Source of the DNA: Lachnospiraceae bacterium UBA7076
GTDB lineage: Bacteria > Bacillota > Clostridia > Lachnospirales > Lachnospiraceae
Direction of reading: 5' to 3'
Assembly (NCBI GenBank): GCA_002493625.1
Contig: DKZK01000004.1
Span: 19,572 to 62,689, forward strand
DNA length: 43,118 bases
Of this stretch, positions 31,935-40,320 are shown one piece after another (within the stretch, counting starts at the first letter, position 1; every line of letters begins with the position of its first letter). A program made the position numbers and the translations under genes. Under the pieces are notes generated by a model. It was given only the letters and a program-made list of their open reading frames with translations, did no database searches and was not told where the DNA came from.

Positions 31935-33563
31935 TTATGATTTTACAATGATAAGTCTGTCGCCCTCCTTAATTGCATCCGATTCCAGATTATTTACCTT
32001 CCGTATGGACTCCGTTGTAGCATAATATTTTCTTGCAATGGACCATATGGTATCATCTTTTTTAACAACATAACCGACAATTCCCGGCATTGCTCCCTTT
32101 TTCTCATAATCTATTTCATTCAGCTTCATATCCGTAATTACGTTTGACGATGTCTTTTCAAATACGGATATGCCAAGGCTTATCTGCGCCTTTATTTCCA
32201 TTTCCTCACTGTTCAGAAGCGTTGCCCCCAACTGGTCGAGGTCAGGCACTATTCTGATGGAGGTTTCCTTATTCATGTCAGCCGCTTCAACAAAATGCTC
32301 AAACGGTACATGCACATTCATGCAGTTCATAGGATCATCATTGCTGGATATGTACAAAACATTACATTTTACAACGCCTGATATATGTATGATTCCTTTG
32401 CCCGCCATACCTTCTGTTTTATCAGGGGCAAAATCTCCACCGTCCTCCTGAACATACTGCATTGCCTCGCTGTCTTTTTTAACGCTTACGTCATCAATGT
32501 CAACATTACCGTAAATATGGCATATCTGCAAAAGCTTTCCGCCCTCGCTGCTTATCCGTTTTCTGTGGCTTACCTTTGCCTTTGCAACATTTCTCATCAA
32601 GAGATTTTCATATTCAAAGACCTCCGTCTCCGGCTCAACCTGAACCTGAGGGGAATACAGGTCAGCCAGAAGCGTAGCCTCTTTGTCCTCATAAAGCCTT
32701 ATATTCATGTCAACGCAGTAGTCCACTCCGATAATTCTCGGCTCACCGTCCGCATCCTGTCTTATTGTTACATCTCCCTTGCCAAGAGCGCAGTTTGATT
32801 CCAGAACCATTCCCTCTGTCGTGCCCTGACATTCAATTTCCTTTGTTATTGCTCTTACAGAGAAAAGATACTGTATCGGCAGATGCTCCTCCTGCCCCTT
32901 ATATATTATAAATATTTCAACCTCGCCTCTTATCAGAAGGGAATTATCTCCTGCCTTTGTATCCATATTGCGAAGCTCAACGGAGGACCATAAAATTTCA
33001 CTTATGTTAGGCTTCGTCTTCGGAATGTCAATCTCCTCTTTTATCCGGAAAACATCACGCTTGCATATTGCCGTTTCCGTGTATGCCACCTTTTTATACT
33101 GACATTCAATTCCCTGTCCGTTATCTAAATCTACGGCCGCATTTACCTTATCCTCATGGTAAATGCTTACCTCATTTCCTATAAGTCCCCTTACCTCCAG
33201 CTTTCTTGAGTTGATAATGCTGATGGTTAAATCCTCAAGGCGGCATCTGCTCTCTGCGCGGTTTGACTTACATGCGCCATCAATATTTACAAAATCCTCT
33301 ATGGGTATTTCTCCGCAAAATACCTCCATATTCTGTTTATCCTTGTCTGTCTTGTACATTACCTTAAAATAAACAACGCCTACGACACGTACCTTTCCCT
33401 CATCACAGGATACGTCCTCCACAACCACATTTCCATCCGTGGCAATTATATTTTCTATATCATCCTTGCAGTCCGGAATATTAAAATCGTCATCTATTGT
33501 AAGCTGTGAGTATTTCGACGTTTTCAAAATACTCGTATGTATATCCTTTCTTACAAAATCCAT
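31935..33563 (-). CDS. SPOCS (DUF3794) repeat protein with C-terminal LysM
   Basis: A 542-residue protein without signal peptide. Three SPOCS/DUF3794-like regions are visible (about 30-115, 190-270 and 370-470; VRVVGVVYFKVMYK is typical), followed by a LysM domain at 494-541 (VVKKDDTIWSIARKYYATTE). SPOCS and LysM domains occur in spore coat, cortex and morphogenetic proteins such as SafA and SpoVID-like factors, and this two-domain form is common in Clostridia. A spore-surface role is likely. GGAGGG lies close before ATG 33563. Confidence 0.92.
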   Translation of the reverse strand: MDFVRKDIHTSILKTSKYSQLTIDDDFNIPDCKDDIENIIATDGNVVVEDVSCDEGKVRVVGVVYFKVMYKTDKDKQNMEVFCGEIPIEDFVNIDGACKSNRAESRCRLEDLTISIINSRKLEVRGLIGNEVSIYHEDKVNAAVDLDNGQGIECQYKKVAYTETAICKRDVFRIKEEIDIPKTKPNISEILWSSVELRNMDTKAGDNSLLIRGEVEIFIIYKGQEEHLPIQYLFSVRAITKEIECQGTTEGMVLESNCALGKGDVTIRQDADGEPRIIGVDYCVDMNIRLYEDKEATLLADLYSPQVQVEPETEVFEYENLLMRNVAKAKVSHRKRISSEGGKLLQICHIYGNVDIDDVSVKKDSEAMQYVQEDGGDFAPDKTEGMAGKGIIHISGVVKCNVLYISSNDDPMNCMNVHVPFEHFVEAADMNKETSIRIVPDLDQLGATLLNSEEMEIKAQISLGISVFEKTSSNVITDMKLNEIDYEKKGAMPGIVGYVVKKDDTIWSIARKYYATTESIRKVNNLESDAIKEGDRLIIVKS

Positions 33564-33642
33564 ACGCCCTCCAAAAATAATTATGACATTTATAACCTAT
33601 GTTTTAAAATATATTCCAAATGTTCTGCAATTATTCATAAAA

Positions 33643-34080
33643 TCAATCAACGTTAAACACCACGGGCCGGTCTATTTTTTCGCATTTAATTACAATGTAC
33701 GGACACATGGACGGCTCGCTTGCGGAAGCATCCGATTCCGTCTGTTTACTTGTTGACAAATCCGCATCAATATATATTGCATTTTCCGTCAGAAATAAAT
33801 CATTTATGACAACACTGTAATTCGCCCTGCTGTGCTCCCCGTAGCCCACGGCTATATACAGGTACTCGCCGCTTATATATGACAGCTTAAACGGTTTTGC
33901 CTTTTTTTCGTCAATGATTGTCCTCAGCTCATCAGGCATTCTTGTGCTGTCACATACTGTAAATTCTATATCCTTGCGCACCTCCTCCCTGTCCTTGCTG
34001 CTGCATCCTGCCGCCAGAACAGACACTAAGCAGACAAATAAAAATGGAACGATTTTGATAAATTTCTTTACTGCCTTCAC
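33643..34080 (-). CDS. Lipoprotein with PrcB-like domain
   Basis: A 145-residue precursor with a signal peptide and lipobox LAAGC, mature Cys at about 26. The mature part has a short PrcB_C-like pattern: LYIAVGYGEHSRANYSVVI, a central strand pair, and PYIVIKCEKIDRPVVF at the end. PrcB domains were named from a Treponema protease complex; the role here is unknown. The start is GTG 34080, with GGAG 10 nt upstream. Confidence 0.78.
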   Translation of the reverse strand: MKAVKKFIKIVPFLFVCLVSVLAAGCSSKDREEVRKDIEFTVCDSTRMPDELRTIIDEKKAKPFKLSYISGEYLYIAVGYGEHSRANYSVVINDLFLTENAIYIDADLSTSKQTESDASASEPSMCPYIVIKCEKIDRPVVFNVD

Positions 34081-34166
34081 CCTTTACCAGCTCCTATATA
34101 GCTTTAAAAAATAATATGTGACAATTTATCCAATCATTCCATTTTTTGTATATTTTTTATTTAGTA

Positions 34167-34195
34167 TTGACAACTGTATATAATCTGTATATAAT
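34167..34195 (+). promoter_or_regulatory. Consensus promoter with direct repeats, GntR-ABC operon
   Basis: TTGACA (34167-34172), a 17-bp spacer and TATAAT (34190-34195) are a full consensus match. The sequence CTGTATATAAT is repeated head to tail at 34174-34184 and 34185-34195, covering the spacer and -10. This is a natural operator for the GntR protein encoded next, so self-repression is likely. Confidence 0.8.
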
Positions 34196-34219
34196 CCATA
34201 TATGCAGAAGGAGAAAGCT

Positions 34220-34597
34220 ATGGAAATTATAATAAGTAATTCAAGTGGTGTTCCAATATATGAACAGATTAAAGAGCAAATAAAAGTAAAAATAGTGTCC
34301 AATGAACTGAAAGCAGGAGAATTATTACCATCCATAAGAAATCTTGCAAAAGATTTAAGATGCAGTGTAATAACAACAAAAAATGCTTATGAGGAATTAG
34401 TGAATGAAGGCTATATTAAAACTATTCCATCAAAAGGCTTCTATGTAGCAGAAGTAAATATAGAAATTGCTTATGAAGAACAGCTAAACAAAATAGAGAA
34501 AATGTTAGATTCAGCAGTCAGCATTGCCAAAATGAACAATATACCACGAAAAACTATAAATGAAATATTAGATATATTATATGAGGAGGAAAATTAA
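34220..34597 (+). CDS. GntR-family regulator, YtrA subfamily
   Basis: A 125-residue protein with the GntR winged helix (GVPIYEQIKEQIKVKIVSNE, then LLPSIRNLAKDL and EELVNEGYIKTIPSKGFYV) and only a short C-terminal helix, as in YtrA-type regulators that control linked ABC transporters. The start is ATG 34220, with AAGGAG 7 nt upstream. The TAA stop directly abuts the next start. Confidence 0.93.
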   Translation: MEIIISNSSGVPIYEQIKEQIKVKIVSNELKAGELLPSIRNLAKDLRCSVITTKNAYEELVNEGYIKTIPSKGFYVAEVNIEIAYEEQLNKIEKMLDSAVSIAKMNNIPRKTINEILDILYEEEN

Positions 34598-35455
34598 ATG
34601 GAAAATATATTAGAAATTAAAAATTTATCCAAAAAATATAAAGATTTTGAGTTAAAAGATATTAACCTGAAATTACCAAAAGGAATGATTTTAGGTTTTA
34701 TCGGAGAAAATGGAGCCGGAAAAACGACTACAATTAAAGCCATTTTAGACATTATTAAAAATTATAAAGGCGAAATTAAAATATTTGGTCTTGATAATAG
34801 AAAAGATGAGAAGAAAATAAAAGAAGATATCGGTGTAGTATTAGATGATATGTTCTTTCCGGAAATTCTTACTCCGAATGACATAAACAGTATTATGAAA
34901 GACACTTATAACAATTGGGACTCCGGTCTGTATTTTAAATACTTAACCGATTTTTCATTACCTAAAAATAAACAAATTAAAACGTTATCAAAAGGTATGA
35001 AGAAAAAATTAGAGATAGCAGCTGCACTTTCTCATCATCCTAAATTGCTTATTTTAGATGAACCAACAAGTGGTCTTGATCCCATTGCCCGAAATGAGGT
35101 AATAGATATTTTTCAAGATTTTATACAAAATGAAGAATGTGGAGTTTTGTTATCAAGTCATATCACAACGGATTTGGAACACATTGCAGATTATATAACT
35201 TTTATTAACAACGGCAAAATATTGTTGTCAAAAACTTGTGATGAATTATTAGAAAACTACGGAATTGTGAAATGTACTGAATCCGAATTTAAAAAATTGG
35301 ACAAAACTGATTTTATTAAATATAAGAAAAAGAAATATGAATATGAAGTGCTGATTGAGAATAAAACTGCGTTTAATAAAAAATATGGTATCAATACAAT
35401 AGATAAAATAACACTTGAAGATCTAATGTTGTTAATGATTAAAGGGGTGAAATAA
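34598..35455 (+). CDS. ABC transporter ATP-binding protein
   Basis: A 285-residue nucleotide-binding subunit. Walker A is GENGAGKTT (36-44), the signature is LSKGMKKKL, Walker B is LLILDEPTSGLD and the H-loop is SSHIT. It resembles BcrA/YtrB-type ATPases that pair with small ABC-2 permeases, often for peptide-antibiotic resistance or export of lipids. Visibly AT-rich and Lys/Ile-rich compared with neighbours. GAGGAGG precedes the start. Confidence 0.94.
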   Translation: MENILEIKNLSKKYKDFELKDINLKLPKGMILGFIGENGAGKTTTIKAILDIIKNYKGEIKIFGLDNRKDEKKIKEDIGVVLDDMFFPEILTPNDINSIMKDTYNNWDSGLYFKYLTDFSLPKNKQIKTLSKGMKKKLEIAAALSHHPKLLILDEPTSGLDPIARNEVIDIFQDFIQNEECGVLLSSHITTDLEHIADYITFINNGKILLSKTCDELLENYGIVKCTESEFKKLDKTDFIKYKKKKYEYEVLIENKTAFNKKYGINTIDKITLEDLMLLMIKGVK

Positions 35456-36087
35456 TGTTAGGATTAATTAAAAAAGATTTATTGATTATTAGAAGCAATC
35501 TAAAAATTTTGATAATTTTATTCCTGGTGTATGGTGTTATGGCTTTGCAAGGAGAAATGGATGTATCATTTGTATTACCATTTATGAGTGTAGTGATAAT
35601 GATGTCAACCTTTAGTTATGATACTTATAATAAATGGGATGCTTATGTCTGTTCCTTACCTAACGGAAGAAAAAATAGTGTTTCCGCGAAGTATTTGGCT
35701 ACAATAATACTTCTTACAATAACTACAATTATTATAACAGCACTTGCAGTTATAATTTCTTATACTCACACTAAGGCAGTAAATTTTGACGATATTTTAA
35801 TGACAGTATTTGGTCCGGTATTCGCTACTATTTTATTACAGTCATTTATGTATCCGGCAATTTACAAATTTGGCGTGGAAAAAGCCCGAATAGGAATATT
35901 TATAGTAATATTCGGAGTTACAATTATCGCAAGTATAATAGCAAAGTTTATCAATTTTAAATCATTTTTTCAAAAATTAGATGCTCTGAACAATTATTGG
36001 TTAATTATAGTTCCAATAATTATGATTACAGTTTTATATGCATCTTATAAAATATCAGAAAAAATATATAAAAATAAAGAATATTAG
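35455..36087 (+). CDS. ABC-2-type permease
   Basis: A 210-residue protein with about six hydrophobic segments, the pattern of ABC-2 permeases encoded after a GntR regulator and ATPase. The start shares one base with the ATPase stop (TAATG), and AAAGGGG is upstream. The substrate is unknown; antimicrobial peptide response is the usual role of such cassettes. Confidence 0.88.
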   Translation: MLGLIKKDLLIIRSNLKILIILFLVYGVMALQGEMDVSFVLPFMSVVIMMSTFSYDTYNKWDAYVCSLPNGRKNSVSAKYLATIILLTITTIIITALAVIISYTHTKAVNFDDILMTVFGPVFATILLQSFMYPAIYKFGVEKARIGIFIVIFGVTIIASIIAKFINFKSFFQKLDALNNYWLIIVPIIMITVLYASYKISEKIYKNKEY

Positions 36088-36100
36088 TTTCAATAACAAC

Positions 36101-36140
36101 GGGGACTGCCACAGAAAGGTTTTTCAGTATAGCAGTCCCC
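36101..36140. terminator. Bidirectional terminator
   Basis: GGGGACTGC (36101-36109) pairs with GCAGTCCCC (36132-36140), with partial pairing inside. It lies between the convergent ABC permease and YwmB-like genes. Confidence 0.8.
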
Positions 36141-36149
36141 GCACAGCTT

Positions 36150-36911
36150 TTAAAAGGATTTATCTATAAATGGTATGGCTCTGTGAATTAACGTAACATC
36201 ATTTTCCACATCATAGGTAAATGCAATGTTCACATTCACCTTTTCCCCGTCCTGATATACAAACTCATTTATGCCTGTACTGTATGCATATACGCACATA
36301 CCCTCATCAAGCTCGATTTCCTTTACCCTTTTTGCGTCCATCTCGTTAAAAAAGCTGTTTGCTTCATTTTCCATTTCCTGCTGCGTAAGCTTTCCCTTGA
36401 CCTGACTGCATACATAAAGATTTGTGTTTGCACCCATTCCAAGCTCCTCGTACATATTCACAAGAATGTCCTTGTACTCATACACGGACGCTGTTGCCGC
36501 TCCCTTTAAATTTATATCTATCAATACGTAATTTTCATATTCCTGCTGCCCGTATTCATCCGCAACGGAAACGGATATAAGCTTGATTTTTGTATCACCC
36601 TGCGCCCCAAGCTTTACAAGCTCTGTGGTTTCATTATCGTTATCCTGTCTGTGGTTTATTTCATAGCCAGATGTAATGCCAAGCTTTTCAGCAAATTTTT
36701 TTACCATCTGTTCCTTTTTTGACGGACTAAGCTCCTGCCTGTCATAAAAGGCATAAGCTCTCACGCTGCTCTCGGATATTCCCGAAACGCCCTCGCTCAT
36801 AACCTGCTGTACCATTTTTTTCTCACGGTTGACAGAGGCATTTATAAAAAGCTGTAAAAGCACTGCCGACCATATTAACGCTATAAGATATATTTTTGAT
36901 TTCTTATTCAT
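36150..36911 (-). CDS. YwmB-like (DUF1779) secreted protein
   Basis: A 253-residue protein with an N-terminal signal/anchor segment and the YwmB pattern: VRAYAFYDRQELSPSKKEQM, NLYVCSQVKGKLTQQEMENE, and YAYSTGINEFV, then a closing INIAFTYD-type strand. YwmB proteins are conserved in spore formers, have a TATA-binding-like fold and no assigned function. The start is ATG 36911, with GGAGG 6 nt upstream. Single gene. Confidence 0.85.
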   Translation of the reverse strand: MNKKSKIYLIALIWSAVLLQLFINASVNREKKMVQQVMSEGVSGISESSVRAYAFYDRQELSPSKKEQMVKKFAEKLGITSGYEINHRQDNDNETTELVKLGAQGDTKIKLISVSVADEYGQQEYENYVLIDINLKGAATASVYEYKDILVNMYEELGMGANTNLYVCSQVKGKLTQQEMENEANSFFNEMDAKRVKEIELDEGMCVYAYSTGINEFVYQDGEKVNVNIAFTYDVENDVTLIHRAIPFIDKSF

Positions 36912-37159
36912 AACTGACCTCCACATTGTTTCTATTAGTTATGAGCAAAACTCTATATTTTAGAAATGCTGCGTTCTGCTCATCTCTATTTGTATTTTAA
37001 TTGTTGACAGTTTTTTTTGTTGCCATACATATGAACTTTGATATAGAATGTATAGGTGTATAAATACCGTACCCGTTACTTAGTCAAAAACCCCGCCGCA
37101 GGCAGTCACCTGGCTCGTTGCTCGCAGGAATAAAACATGCATGAAAAAGGATTATAAAT

Positions 37160-37876
37160 ATGAACAGATTGAAAGCTTATATAGAAAATGTTACAAATAA
37201 AAAGCTGTCATTATCGGACGTACAGCTTCGGCAGTTTGAAATGTTTTACGAAATGTTGCTTGAACGCAACAAGGTTATGAATCTCACTGCAATTACGGAC
37301 AGGGAGGAGGTTATTTTAAAGCATTTTATTGACAGCCTTTCCATTGCCGGGTGCTTTGACATGTCGGCGGAACTGTCAGTAATCGATGTGGGAACGGGAG
37401 CAGGCTTTCCGGGCATTCCCCTTAAGATAGCTTTTCCTTGGATTGACATAACACTTTTTGATTCCTTAAATAAAAGGATTGTTTTTATTCAGGACGTTAT
37501 CCGTGAGCTCGGACTTGAAAAATGCAATACGATACACGGCAGGGCGGAGGACGGCGGACGAAATAAGCTTCTGCGTGAGCGCTTTGACCTTGCCGTATCA
37601 CGCGCAGTTGCAAACCTTTCCACCCTGTCAGAATACTGCCTGCCCTTTGTAAAGCAGGGAGGACACTTCATTTCCTACAAAACAGATTCTGCCGATGAGG
37701 AAACCATAAAAGCAAAAGCTGCAATATCTACATTAGGCGGCGCTCATAAGAAAACCGTAAAACTGGTGCTTCCCGATTCCGACATAGGCCGAGGCCTTGT
37801 TATAATAAAAAAAGTAAAGACTACGCCTAAGTCTTATCCGAGAAAAGCCGGCATGGCAAACAAACAGCCCCTTTAA
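37160..37876 (+). CDS. rsmG: RsmG, 16S rRNA m7G527 methyltransferase
   Basis: A 238-residue SAM methyltransferase that modifies G527 of 16S rRNA; loss gives low-level streptomycin resistance in other species. Visible motifs are NLTAITDREEVILKHFIDSL, VIDVGTGAGFPGIPLKI and SRAVANLSTLSEYCLPF. The C-terminus is basic. It is a single gene here, away from mnmG. The ribosome site is weak (AAGGA). The 248-bp gap before it holds nothing I can support. Its stop codon lies inside the loop of the terminator. Confidence 0.95.
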   Translation: MNRLKAYIENVTNKKLSLSDVQLRQFEMFYEMLLERNKVMNLTAITDREEVILKHFIDSLSIAGCFDMSAELSVIDVGTGAGFPGIPLKIAFPWIDITLFDSLNKRIVFIQDVIRELGLEKCNTIHGRAEDGGRNKLLRERFDLAVSRAVANLSTLSEYCLPFVKQGGHFISYKTDSADEETIKAKAAISTLGGAHKKTVKLVLPDSDIGRGLVIIKKVKTTPKSYPRKAGMANKQPL

Positions 37877-37897
37877 TGAAAGGGGCTGTCTGTTTTT
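37866..37897. terminator. Terminator overlapping the rsmG stop
   Basis: CAGCCCCTTT pairs with AAAGGGGCTG around a TAATG-type loop that holds the rsmG stop codon. CTGTTTTT follows on the plus strand, and the convergent exonuclease gene ends at 37912, so it probably works both ways. Confidence 0.85.
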
Positions 37898-37911
37898 AGA
37901 ATGAATTACTC

Positions 37912-38877
37912 TTACGGATTTTTGTCTGTTTTTTTCTCATGGCGTTTGTCCTGACGCTTCTGCCTTAATTCATCCTGTCTCTCTTTTATATTTTCCATTC
38001 CTTTTTTATCTGTTGGAAGCATTGTTTTTATTGCAAAAACCTTTCCGTCCTTCGTCTGTTTAAACCTTATCTTTCCTGCCACAAGTCCATGATACCAGCA
38101 TCTTCCTACACCGACATAGGTATTTGGTGTGTTCACAAACCACTTTATCTTTTTTGTAAGCTTCTTCCTGCATTTGTAGCATCTCATTGTGGTAAGGTCT
38201 TTATCAGATATAGCTTCGTTTTTGTCATTATACACTCTCGTAATATGCTCCATATAATTTTTATGGTAGGAAATTATTTCTTCATTTTTTTCCTGAGGCG
38301 TATTGTAAATGTCGTAAGAATATCTGTCCTCCAAGTCACTTGGATTTATTTCCTTTAAAACCCTTCCGGTGTAATAAGCATCATTTACCGCTGAATGAAA
38401 CGGCCGGTCTATGGAAATACCAAGCTTATTAACTGCCTTCTCAAGCTTTGCAATGGCACCATCATCATCTATAAGGTCAGCATATATTTGCTGGACATTA
38501 TAAAATTTAAGTGGAAACTCCAATTGCTTCATGTAATAGTAATCCATATTATTTTGCAGATAGTTTAAATCCATGGCGCCCCACGTACAAAAAATGTAAT
38601 CTTCTCCGCACCATTTTATAAACTCCCTGCAAACCATGTCAAAAGGTCTTCCTTTTTTCAGGGTATCCTCATTATAATTTAATATGGCTTTTATATGAGG
38701 CTGCAGCTTTCGGTAAAGCCTCGGCTTAACTATACTGGAATAGCTGTCTGTCATATTTAATTTTTCATCGAGCTTTACAGCTCCGATTTCAATTATCTCA
38801 AATGGCATCCTGGGGTTTTCATGTTCCCTGCCGCCGCAGCTCTGATTCCATTCAAGATCCAAAACAATATAGTTCAT
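37912..38877 (-). CDS. DEDDh 3'-5' exonuclease domain protein (KapD-like)
   Basis: A 321-residue protein. The N-terminal 180 residues are an RNase T/DnaQ-like exonuclease: D7-L8-E9 in VLDLEWNQ, TWGAMDLNYL and the late FHSAVNDAYYTG with catalytic His and Asp. A cysteine pair (RCYKCRKKL) and a later Cys and His (GRCWYHG) suggest a small zinc ribbon near 235-265, and the tail is Lys/Arg/Glu-rich. It is related to KapD, an inhibitor of KinA sporulation kinase signalling in Bacillus, and to RNA-trimming exonucleases. The substrate is unknown. Confidence 0.88.
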   Translation of the reverse strand: MNYIVLDLEWNQSCGGREHENPRMPFEIIEIGAVKLDEKLNMTDSYSSIVKPRLYRKLQPHIKAILNYNEDTLKKGRPFDMVCREFIKWCGEDYIFCTWGAMDLNYLQNNMDYYYMKQLEFPLKFYNVQQIYADLIDDDGAIAKLEKAVNKLGISIDRPFHSAVNDAYYTGRVLKEINPSDLEDRYSYDIYNTPQEKNEEIISYHKNYMEHITRVYNDKNEAISDKDLTTMRCYKCRKKLTKKIKWFVNTPNTYVGVGRCWYHGLVAGKIRFKQTKDGKVFAIKTMLPTDKKGMENIKERQDELRQKRQDKRHEKKTDKNP

Positions 38878-38896
38878 ATCAAATCCTTTGTCAAAA

Positions 38897-40069
38897 TTAT
38901 AAATTCATAACCTTAAGCCGGGTATATTCCATATCATCATCTAAGGTGTTTACCATCTCCGGCATTTCATATACCTTATCGTCCTCATACTCATCCATTT
39001 CATCATCCGTGTCATCTTCGTAATCGTCCGTTTCATCTACCATATCATCTTCATAGTCATCCGTTTCATCTACCATATCATCTTCATAGTCGTCCGTTTC
39101 GTCTTCCATATCATCCTCGTAGTCGTCCATTTCGTCTTCATAGTCATCTATATCATCTTCGTAGATGTCTGTTTTGTCTTTGGTATCATTATCTTTGTAT
39201 TCATCCAGGTTGTCAACCATACCTAAGCTGTCAATCAGCCCTAAATAATCAAGCATAACCAGGTCATCTGTTGCAGCTAAATCATCCGCAGCATCCGTAC
39301 TATCAACTGTATCTGCATTTTCAACTGCAGCAAAATTGTCTGTCATGTATAAAGCATTTTCCACATCCGGGCCAGCAGCGTTTTCCATATTATCAGTCAT
39401 ATCCGGATTACCAAATATATCTAAATTATCTACCTCATCCAAATCATTAAACATATCCATGTTCGCCATATCCGCATTATCAACTACGTCCAGATTATCA
39501 GCATCTACTCTGCTGATAGCATTCTCCTTGTGACTTCCCTGCTCTAAGCTCCTGCATATATCATTCAAAATTTCAATAGCTTCATCCGATAATTTAGCAT
39601 TGTCTGCAGCCATCTTGGCAATCAATACGGCAATTCTCTCATTGCTGTTTATAATCTTATTTGCATTATCCATATCCTTTTTTATGGAAAGCTTTGTCAG
39701 CATCTTATCCTGCTCTGCAAAATCAACATAGCTTTTTTTACCTTGTTCCCTGATATCCACCATAGCATTAAGCATGGCAGACATACTCTGATTTCTGGAA
39801 ATTTCCTCTCTCTTTGCCACTGAGTAAATTCCTTTTTCGACCTTGGTAAGCTCATTTTGCTTATCAATATTTATCGCAACAATTTCATCGACTTTTTCGA
39901 GTATTCCATCCACAAGAAAATACGTATCTACAATAACAATAAGAGATACGGCAATAATAAGCTCAATATTTGATGGCGCCGCAAAAATTAAATATAAATC
40001 AATCAACAGTGCGGCAACAAATGCAACTGCGCTGATTGTAAGTATAGATTGTGATTTTCCGGTCTTCAT
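38897..40069 (-). CDS. Membrane protein with long acidic repeat tail
   Basis: I do not recognise the family. About 390 residues: two N-terminal membrane helices, a helical region (about 70-185) and a long acidic tail rich in Asp, Asn, Met and Val. The tail has NLDxxDNAD-like units and then DDYEDDMVDET repeats. Start ATG 40069 (MKTGKSQS) is preferred because AGGAG lies 10 nt upstream; ATG 40078 leaves only 1 nt. The first membrane helices and coiled segment loosely recall phage-holin-like or chemoreceptor-associated anchors, but no function is claimed. It lies next to the CZB chemoreceptor gene. Confidence 0.72.
   Translation of the reverse strand: MKTGKSQSILTISAVAFVAALLIDLYLIFAAPSNIELIIAVSLIVIVDTYFLVDGILEKVDEIVAINIDKQNELTKVEKGIYSVAKREEISRNQSMSAMLNAMVDIREQGKKSYVDFAEQDKMLTKLSIKKDMDNANKIINSNERIAVLIAKMAADNAKLSDEAIEILNDICRSLEQGSHKENAISRVDADNLDVVDNADMANMDMFNDLDEVDNLDIFGNPDMTDNMENAAGPDVENALYMTDNFAAVENADTVDSTDAADDLAATDDLVMLDYLGLIDSLGMVDNLDEYKDNDTKDKTDIYEDDIDDYEDEMDDYEDDMEDETDDYEDDMVDETDDYEDDMVDETDDYEDDTDDEMDEYEDDKVYEMPEMVNTLDDDMEYTRLKVMNL
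38978..39166 (-). repeat. 33-bp in-frame acidic tandem repeats
   Basis: About five units of 33 bp encode variants of DDYEDDMVDET. Two adjacent units (around 39030-39100) are almost identical at the DNA level. The frame is kept throughout. Confidence 0.85.
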
Positions 40070-40244
40070 AAACAACATACTCCTACGTCATTTTGGTTTA
40101 TATTTTATGTCTTCAATCACAGATTGACGGTGCGCTATTTACAATGTTTTTGGCAAAGCATAACATGCACTTGCGCATATTATGCCATATTTACACACAA
40201 AATTCAAGCTGTTCGTACAACTACAGTACCCGCCCTTTTTGCAA

Positions 40245-40293
40245 AGAGGCTGTCACAGTAAAAATATAAATATCCTTACTGTGACAGCCCCTC
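40245..40293. terminator. Hairpin terminator of the GGCTGTCACA family
   Basis: AGAGGCTGTCACAGTAA (left) pairs with TTACTGTGACAGCCCCTC (right) around an AT-rich loop of about 14 nt. It lies just past the stop of the chemoreceptor gene at 40321. The gap 40070-40320 holds only this element. Confidence 0.85.
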
Positions 40294-40320
40294 AATAATT
40301 CACATAACACAACAAACAAA

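Noticed and set aside
36912..37159. Structured RNA before rsmG
   Set aside because: The GC-rich stretch near 37090-37125 has no consistent pairing that I can support.
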